The position numbers were made by a program, and so were the translations under genes. Positions 1-5,587 of a stretch of DNA of 10,550 nt are shown here, one piece after another (the first letter of the stretch is position 1; the number at the start of each line of letters is the position of its first letter). The notes beneath the pieces are model-generated. The model did no database searches and had not been told where the DNA came from. It worked only from the letters and a program-made list of their open reading frames with translations. Location: contig JALLPB010001249.1 of assembly GCA_036939975.1 (NCBI GenBank), positions 1 through 10,550 of the forward strand. The letters are read 5' to 3'. Source of the DNA: Cyclostephanos tholiformis. Lineage: Eukaryota > Bacillariophyta > Thalassiosirophyceae > Thalassiosirales > Thalassiosiraceae.

Positions 1-188
1 GGCCGTATTTTCAGTCCCGTTTCCCCAAAACAAGTTCCGAACGTGTTTCTTCCTGGGACGCCATCTTTTCTTTCCCATGACCATGTTGTCTTGTCTGCAC
101 TCAAACTTTTACTTCACGTCATTGAGAAAGCGAGGCAGGAGGGTGGCGGTGGAAGTTATCCAGATATGTACATAAGTAGGAGCTGGTA
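1..188 (+). promoter_or_regulatory. Upstream region of the SET-domain gene
   Basis: No coding region is convincing here. The stretch presumably holds the promoter and 5' leader of the methyltransferase gene that starts at 189. An in-frame TAG at 177-179 lies just ahead of the ATG, so the reading frame cannot extend further left without splicing. I see no clear TATA box or other named element. The left part (about 1-100) is less GC-rich than the gene and may contain the end of a neighbouring transcript or spacer, but I cannot tell which. Confidence 0.4.
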
Positions 189-2570
189 ATGTTTGTTTTG
201 GCGCGCCAGTCGCTCGTCGCCCGTCGCCAGTCATCAATTATTATTGGGTTTGTTGAGGGGATGGCGATGGCCGAGGAAGACGACACGATCCATCGCGATC
301 TGTCCGACTGGATCGTCAAGAATGGCGGTATGGTTCATCCCAATCTCTCATTGTGGACGCCACCTCCTCAGCAGCAGCCGTCCACGTCGTCATCCTCATC
401 CGTCGTCGTGAACGAATCCGAAGACGACGACGACGGACGACGTCGTCGTCGTCGCGCGAGATTCTCGCGACGGGGGATATTCGCGACTCGGGGTCCCATA
501 TCCGAGGGCGAGGTGCTGGTCAGACTGCCGTCCCATCTCGCCCTGGACGGGAGAGCGCTGCCGTCGGGTTATCATTGCCGCGGCGAACTCGAGCGTCTTC
601 CTCCCCTCGACGATGACGACGATGATGACGACGACCGCATGGACGATAAGGCGTCATCATCGAATGATCCGACGACGAGGTGGCGCGAGGACGCCCGATC
701 ATCTTCGTGGAGGACGGTATCTCCCTGGTTGCGATGCCTCGCCTCGTTCGTGATCGCCATGGGCCGTCATCGTCGTCGTCGTCGCAATCGTCGGAAATCG
801 ACACCCGACAACGACGACGACGACGACGACGGGGCATCCACGGACGTCGACCATGCGCCGCCTCCGCCGCCGCCGCCGTATTCGTATTCGTCGTCGTGGT
901 ACGATCCATACCTCTCGTCGTTGCCGGACGCGTACGATGGCCTAATTGGCTGGTCCGGGAGGGAGGTGCGATGCTTCCTTGCTGGGACGGCATTATCGGG
1001 CGCGACATTGGCGTCATCATCGGGGGACGACGTGGACGACGACGAGTATGAGCCGTCGATGATGCTCCGCGAGCGATATCACCGGACCGTCGTTCCGTAC
1101 CTCATGTATCTCATGGATCGCGAATGTCTCAGGACGGAGGCGGATGCGGTGGTGCGTAACGATGGCATTCCTCCTACTGCCCCCCCCCCTCGCGATTACG
1201 AAAAAGACGACGGCGACGACGACGATAATGGCGAAGGAGGTGGAAATCCGAAACGACGAAGGACGGAAGTGGCGCGATCGTTGGCGAAAGGAACGGACGA
1301 CGATGCCGCGCTACGATCGACTGACGCGGAACTTCTATATCCCCTGTTTCTCGAGGGATGCCAGTGCATTTCCACGAGGGCCTTTCACATGCAGCAGCAA
1401 TCGTCTCCATCGTCAGCCGCCTCTCGCGATCGTCCCGACGAGACGTACCACGGTCCGTACCTCCTACCCTATGTCGACCTGCTGAATCATTCGCCGGGGG
1501 GAACCTCCGAGTGCGTCACCACGCTGCGTCGGTACGACGACGGATCGTTCGTTCTCTTGGCCGAGAGGGACATCGCATCGGGCGAGGAGATACGTCATTC
1601 GTACGATTCTTCCGGAATGATGGCGGCGGCGACGTCGACGGACGACGACGACGATGGAACGAGAACGTCGTGCGGGGAATCCCCCGGTGGTGCCTTGAAT
1701 TCCGCCCAGTTGTTGCGAACGTTCGGATTCGTGGATGTGGCAGGACGCGCCCGAATCCTATTGGACTACTTCCATCTATCCACGACGACGACGACGACGG
1801 GCGAATTCGTCGTACGCGGTGGTGACGACCGCGTTGTCTCCCCCCCCGCCCTTGATAATATGACCCCGGCGGTCCTCTCGAGGGGAGAGGTATGCCGAAG
1901 TTGCGCTCTACTCGCGGAGTCGTCCTACCCCCGCGCGCTGCGCGATTTCATGGACGAATCCGGGCTTTCGGACGATGGATGGGAGCACTGGGAAATGCCC
2001 ACGTCGGAGGAATTGCGCTCGAGGGGGGATTTATTATCGTCCTTCTCAGACGAATTCGTCGTTCCTTTTGGTGGGACGCTATCGGACGAATTGATATCCG
2101 TTTGTTGCCTTCATTTCCTGCCGCAGGATGCAATCGACGAACTCCTAGGCGAGTCAAACGACGGGAACCGATCGCGAAACTTGCAGTTTGGAAATGAAGC
2201 CCTGGAAGACCATTTTCTCGGAAAGTTGGTTCTCCGGTCGATAGTAAATGCCTTGGATAGTAAATTGAATTCATACAAAGTATCGTCTACGGATTTTCTC
2301 ATGGGATGCAGTCAAGATGAGCAGGCTCAGAAATTCGTAGATTTTTTGGGAGGTGTCTACCTTTTGGGATACGAGAGCGGGTCGTTTTGTTGGGGTGAGA
2401 GCGGGATTATGGACGCTATGGCTCTGTCTAAAATGAAGCCTTCATCTGACTTGGCCCAAAAGTTCAGTTATGGCATGGTCATATCTCTCGAGGAAAGATC
2501 TTGTTTGTTGAAACTCAAACAGAACATTTTAGAGATGTTAGTGGAATTCGATGGCGATAACAGGTGTTGA
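189..2570 (+). CDS. SET-domain protein lysine methyltransferase (SETD3 / Rubisco LSMT-like)
   Basis: The gene is one uninterrupted frame of 793 residues, and its product is predicted to transfer methyl groups from S-adenosylmethionine to a protein lysine or histidine. The split SET core is visible: RRGIFATRGPISEGEVL around residues 94-110 (N-terminal SET, cofactor loop), TRAFH at 396-400, DLLNHS at 430-435, GEEIRHSY at 465-472 with the probable catalytic Tyr472, and LLRTFGFVD at 508-516. The part after about 560 fits the helical substrate-binding domain of the Rubisco LSMT/SETD3 family. Between the two SET halves the family's insert is swollen by Asp-, Arg-, Pro- and Ser-rich runs made of trinucleotide repeats, so the protein is much longer than the usual 450-600 residues. 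ATG 189 is the first Met after an in-frame stop; a second start at 261 would remove a short Arg-containing leader that might be a targeting peptide. The substrate cannot be deduced: Rubisco, aldolase, actin and translation factors are all known targets in the family. Confidence 0.85.
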   Translation: MFVLARQSLVARRQSSIIIGFVEGMAMAEEDDTIHRDLSDWIVKNGGMVHPNLSLWTPPPQQQPSTSSSSSVVVNESEDDDDGRRRRRRARFSRRGIFATRGPISEGEVLVRLPSHLALDGRALPSGYHCRGELERLPPLDDDDDDDDDRMDDKASSSNDPTTRWREDARSSSWRTVSPWLRCLASFVIAMGRHRRRRRNRRKSTPDNDDDDDDGASTDVDHAPPPPPPPYSYSSSWYDPYLSSLPDAYDGLIGWSGREVRCFLAGTALSGATLASSSGDDVDDDEYEPSMMLRERYHRTVVPYLMYLMDRECLRTEADAVVRNDGIPPTAPPPRDYEKDDGDDDDNGEGGGNPKRRRTEVARSLAKGTDDDAALRSTDAELLYPLFLEGCQCISTRAFHMQQQSSPSSAASRDRPDETYHGPYLLPYVDLLNHSPGGTSECVTTLRRYDDGSFVLLAERDIASGEEIRHSYDSSGMMAAATSTDDDDDGTRTSCGESPGGALNSAQLLRTFGFVDVAGRARILLDYFHLSTTTTTTGEFVVRGGDDRVVSPPALDNMTPAVLSRGEVCRSCALLAESSYPRALRDFMDESGLSDDGWEHWEMPTSEELRSRGDLLSSFSDEFVVPFGGTLSDELISVCCLHFLPQDAIDELLGESNDGNRSRNLQFGNEALEDHFLGKLVLRSIVNALDSKLNSYKVSSTDFLMGCSQDEQAQKFVDFLGGVYLLGYESGSFCWGESGIMDAMALSKMKPSSDLAQKFSYGMVISLEERSCLLKLKQNILEMLVEFDGDNRC
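423..453. repeat. Perfect inverted GAC/GTC trinucleotide repeat (13-bp stem, 5-nt loop)
   Basis: GACGACGACGACG at 423-435 is the exact reverse complement of CGTCGTCGTCGTC at 441-453, with GACGA between them. The repeat lies inside the methyltransferase gene, where the first arm encodes an Asp run and the second an Arg run (about residues 79-89). It could form a stable hairpin in single-stranded DNA or in the mRNA. Confidence 0.9.
771..831. repeat. Second inverted CGT/ACG trinucleotide pair
   Basis: A CGT run at 771-784 is followed by an ACG run at 811-831, giving at least 14 complementary bases separated by about 27. In the methyltransferase frame the first arm gives Arg (about residues 195-199) and the second gives six Asp (209-214). 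The acidic and basic order is reversed relative to the pair at 423-453. Confidence 0.85.
1782..1799 (+). repeat. (ACG)6 microsatellite encoding poly-Thr
   Basis: Six perfect ACG units lie in the methyltransferase frame and are read as six Thr codons. It is the same trinucleotide family that gives Asp or Arg elsewhere in the gene, here read in another register. Confidence 0.9.
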
Positions 2571-3151
2571 ATTCACCCATGCTTGGATTTTGAGTTGTTA
2601 TCCTTTTGTAATATTTTTCACTCTCACGACACTGCAAGAACTGGACCGTTTTTGTTGATTAGAAGGGATGTTCCAAGTTCAAAGCTGGCATGAGTAGTAT
2701 TGCCGAGGTCGCTGTAAAAGCAGCAGCATCAAATGGTACTTCAAATTTTTCTTTTATTGGTTACGCTCGCCATCAATGGGTGTGTTTTTGGAAATGTTCG
2801 AGGGGAGACACCTGCTCTTCATCCTTCACTCCAGACCTTAGACGGACGCAGTAACTTGAGGTACGAAAGAAAGTCTACAAGCATGATAATTACCATTTCT
2901 TTCTGTTTGAAGTCAGTTTGTTTGCTTTGCAGCATTAGGTTGATTTGTCAAGCTACTGGAAACACATACAACATATGATTTCTAAGTTGAATTAGTGTAT
3001 CTTCCTTGGCATGTAACAAATGTTCATTATCCTTCTCAGGGCAAAAGTTGGATATGCAACGTAGAGCCATGAAAAAATTGTTTAGGCACCATGTCAAATT
3101 ACGGACAAAAGCAAATTAGAAGCCAATATCTTGAAAAAGATGAAAAAACTC
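2571..3151. other. Convergent intergenic spacer (581 bp)
   Basis: This is the space between the 3' ends of the methyltransferase (+) and LCB2 (minus), and it is clearly more AT-rich than the genes on either side. It should contain both 3' UTRs and polyadenylation signals, though I cannot assign a signal with certainty. The only open frame of note is 2733-2978 on +, 81 codons with a hydrophobic signal-peptide-like start (MVLQIFLLLVTLAINGCVFG). It has no recognisable family, so it is not annotated as a gene. Confidence 0.5.
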
Positions 3152-5356
3152 TCAACCGAACGTGGACCTCGCGTATCGTAACTTTAGCAAATCCGCGACC
3201 TCGTCGAGTTCCCTCAGCGCTCTATCCAAATCCACTCTGGTGTGGCCCGCCGAGATGCAGAATCGCGCACGCGACATCAGTATGGGCACGGCCGGGAATC
3301 CGACAACGACAACGGCGAGGCCCCGCTTGAGACATTCACGAGAGAAGGCGGCAATTTTCGTAGGATTATAAAGCATGACAGGCATGATCGGACTATCGTA
3401 ATTGCCGAGGACATGCAGACCCATGTCGGTCAAGCGCATTCGAAAATAGTTCGAATTATCCCGGAGAGCGTTCAGTTTCCTCCGTCCAATGTCTGTTCCA
3501 TCCTTACCCATTATTACCTTAATAGAAGCAAAGAGCACAAGGGATGAATCCAGAAAAAGGGCAATGAACGAGGACATGTGAAAAAAAAGCGAGACCAAAT
3601 TCCTTACCTGGAAGCTGCTGATAATCTGCTGACAGACTACGGGACTTAGAGAGTTGTGATACGCGCTCCCGGCGCAATCCCTGCGCAATTCATCGATCAC
3701 ACTCTTGTCGGCGGCGACATATCCTCCCATCCCCCCGAAGCTCTTCGTGAAGGTACCCATCAGCACGTCCACGTCCGCGGGGTCCACACCCGTGTACTCG
3801 CAGCACCCGCGTCCTGTGGGCCCCATGGCCCCAATCGAGTGGGCCTCGTCGAGGTAAACGTACGCGCCGTATCTCTTACAGACCGAAACGACGTCCCTGA
3901 GATTGCAATACTCCCCCTCCATCGAGTACACCCCCTCCACGACGACTAGGATGCGATTCCACGACCTCCTCGTGCGGGGTTGTCCGTACACGATAGCCTC
4001 GCGCAATATCATTTCCAGGTCCGCCGCGTCGTTGTGACGGAAGGTCCGTATCGCCGCCCCGGACGCCCTCGCGCCGTTGACGATGCTCGTGTGATTGAGC
4101 TCGTCGCTAACGATTAGGTCCCCCGTCGAGGCGAGGGCGGGGATGACGGTGGCGTTCGTGTTAAATCCCATGTTCAGGGCCATCGCATCCTCTTTCCCAA
4201 CGAAGGACGCGACGATGCGCTCCACCTCGCGGTGGAGTACGGTGGTGCCGTACTCGAGACGGGAGGATCCGACGGACGACGGTAGGGCAGCGAGGCTCCC
4301 GAGGACGTCACGTTTGCACGTGACGTCCCAGTCGTCCGCGAAGCCCAGGTAATTGTACGAGCCGAGGTTGAGACACCGTCGCACCGCCGCGCCCTCGGGC
4401 GTCTCGTCGTAGTGCTCCCCTGATCGGTACGAGGCGCAAGCGTCGACATCGACGTCGTTCCCTCTCCCCCCCCCCCGTGGTGGGACTAGGTTCGACAGCG
4501 GCCCGAGGACGGTCATCGTCTTGTTCCCGTCGTGACTCACGCGCTCCAGGACAGATATCGTCGCGCACGGACGGGACGCGATGGGGCGGTTGAAGCAGTC
4601 CTGTATGCGATGGTACAGCCTTCGGGTGTAAAAATTCTCCCACGATTTCAACAGCGGCGCGTACTTCGTGGGATCGTTGGGGGGGGGAGGGGGGGTGGTA
4701 CGACGACGACGACGACGATGATGATGATCTCCACTCCCCGATCGGAGGTACCGTCCCTTCCCGAAAACGCTCGCGCATATATCCCTGATGTGTCCGGTCG
4801 CGATTAGGACGACATACCCCAGGTACGTCGTCACCGCCGCAAATATCGTGATGTCGTCGCCGCGAGGCACGACCCCCCCCCCACCAACGCCGCCACACCC
4901 CCCCCCCCTTCCACCACCGCCGACGTGCCTATTCCTGTCCATCGACCTGAGATTCTCCATCCGCTCGCGAACGTCGGCGTAGGGATCATCGTCGACGACG
5001 CGCTTGGCGGTGGTGGTCGGCAAGGTCCGCCGTCCCCCCCCCTCCCGACAGCGGTCCTCCTCCGCGGAATCACCGACCGAGGAAAACAACGACGAAGACT
5101 CCTTGGTAGAGGCATATATCGCCTCAGCCGTCGTCGTGATCGCGGTGTGCTCATCGTCGTGCGACGCCCCCATTATTGGGGACGACGGCGCCGAGGAATG
5201 GGTGGAGGAGGCAGACGTCATTGGGGGAGGAGGCGTCCGGGGCGGCGTCGTCGACCTCGGCGATCCCCCAACGTCATCGTTGTAGTCGTCTTCGAGGTCG
5301 TCGTCGACTTCGACGAGGGCGGAATACGCGGCGTGGGACGGGGGTCGATTTCCCAT
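3152..5356 (-). CDS. LCB2: Serine palmitoyltransferase catalytic subunit 2 (LCB2/SPTLC2)
   Basis: This is the PLP-dependent alpha-oxoamine synthase that condenses L-serine with palmitoyl-CoA to 3-ketosphinganine, the first step of sphingolipid synthesis, in the ER membrane with the LCB1 subunit. The LCB2 hallmarks are intact: a membrane segment at about residues 168-188 with GHIRDI after it, LNLGSYNYLGF at 329-339, ELNHTSIVNGAR at 419-430, VYLDEAHSIGAMGPTGRG at 500-517 with Asp503, and the PLP lysine in GTFTKSFG (Lys538). ECLKRGLAVVVVGFPAVP and RFCISAGHT follow near the C-terminus. Read through, the frame has 734 codons. Removing a 90-bp intron (3518-3607) gives 704 residues and restores family spacing between QQIISSFQ and VIMGKDGT. 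ATG 5356 is the first Met after an in-frame stop. The 165 residues before the membrane segment are a Pro/Ser/Asp/Gly-rich, probably disordered extension, longer than in animal and fungal LCB2. A Gly-rich tract (146-162) and a His/Arg run (211-219) flank the membrane anchor. Confidence 0.95.
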   Translation of the reverse strand: MGNRPPSHAAYSALVEVDDDLEDDYNDDVGGSPRSTTPPRTPPPPMTSASSTHSSAPSSPIMGASHDDEHTAITTTAEAIYASTKESSSLFSSVGDSAEEDRCREGGGRRTLPTTTAKRVVDDDPYADVRERMENLRSMDRNRHVGGGGRGGGCGGVGGGGVVPRGDDITIFAAVTTYLGYVVLIATGHIRDICASVFGKGRYLRSGSGDHHHRRRRRRTTPPPPPNDPTKYAPLLKSWENFYTRRLYHRIQDCFNRPIASRPCATISVLERVSHDGNKTMTVLGPLSNLVPPRGGGRGNDVDVDACASYRSGEHYDETPEGAAVRRCLNLGSYNYLGFADDWDVTCKRDVLGSLAALPSSVGSSRLEYGTTVLHREVERIVASFVGKEDAMALNMGFNTNATVIPALASTGDLIVSDELNHTSIVNGARASGAAIRTFRHNDAADLEMILREAIVYGQPRTRRSWNRILVVVEGVYSMEGEYCNLRDVVSVCKRYGAYVYLDEAHSIGAMGPTGRGCCEYTGVDPADVDVLMGTFTKSFGGMGGYVAADKSVIDELRRDCAGSAYHNSLSPVVCQQIISSFQVRNLVSLFFHMSSFIALFLDSSLVLFASIKVIMGKDGTDIGRRKLNALRDNSNYFRMRLTDMGLHVLGNYDSPIMPVMLYNPTKIAAFSRECLKRGLAVVVVGFPAVPILMSRARFCISAGHTRVDLDRALRELDEVADLLKLRYARSTFG
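3518..3607 (-). other. LCB2 intron (90 bp, phase 0, no in-frame stop)
   Basis: On the minus strand the donor is CAG|GTAAGG at 3607 and the acceptor is TATTAAG|GTAATA ending at 3518. A pyrimidine-rich stretch including a T8 run lies inside. The length is a multiple of three and contains no stop, so the frame runs straight through. The 30 extra residues interrupt a strongly conserved block of LCB2, and their removal brings the family spacing back exactly. That is why I call it an intron rather than coding sequence. Confidence 0.85.
4701..4728 (-). repeat. CGA/TGA trinucleotide run encoding His/Arg tract in LCB2
   Basis: On + the stretch reads as CGA units followed by TGA-type units. In the LCB2 frame on minus it gives three CAT (His) and six CGT (Arg) codons, residues 211-219, just after the membrane anchor. 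A basic patch there would face the membrane surface. Poly-G/C runs lie immediately beside it. Confidence 0.8.
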
Positions 5357-5587
5357 GAGCGATTAAAATTATTATGAAACCAACACCGCGTTACAATCAT
5401 TGAGGGGTGTGTTTAGAACCACTTTTAGAGAGTGTAACACGCCAAATTTGAAAACGGCGATAAGCTTTTTTGAGCGATCGGTGAAAAACGTATTTACCTC
5501 AAAAAATATTATGTACTATTTTATTTTTTATGTTCCGCCTCATATCTCACACGCCTCACCCACCCACCCAACAAAATAAAAAAAATT
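5357..5587. promoter_or_regulatory. Divergent promoter region, LCB2 / CBS-PP2C
   Basis: These 231 AT-rich bases separate the start codons of two outward-facing genes, so both promoters and both 5' leaders must fit here unless a leader intron exists. A-rich sequence precedes the ATG at 5588, and TTTTAATCGCTC precedes the LCB2 ATG. An upstream ATG at 5530 is out of frame with the CBS gene and would start a uORF overlapping it if transcription begins further left. No named binding site is recognisable. Confidence 0.6.

Noticed and set aside
423..831. CRISPR-like or satellite array from the repeated GAC/CGT blocks
   Set aside because: The blocks are simple trinucleotide runs of varying length inside a coding frame, without regular spacers.
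520..1020. Long antisense frames opposite the methyltransferase gene (Arg-, Thr- and Pro-rich)
   Set aside because: They are shadows of GC-rich trinucleotide repeats on the complementary strand, with no domain and no start context.
4308..4898. 196-residue alternative minus frame inside LCB2
   Set aside because: It overlaps the conserved LCB2 frame and is low-complexity, Arg- and Ser-rich. It exists only because stop codons are rare in GC-rich sequence.
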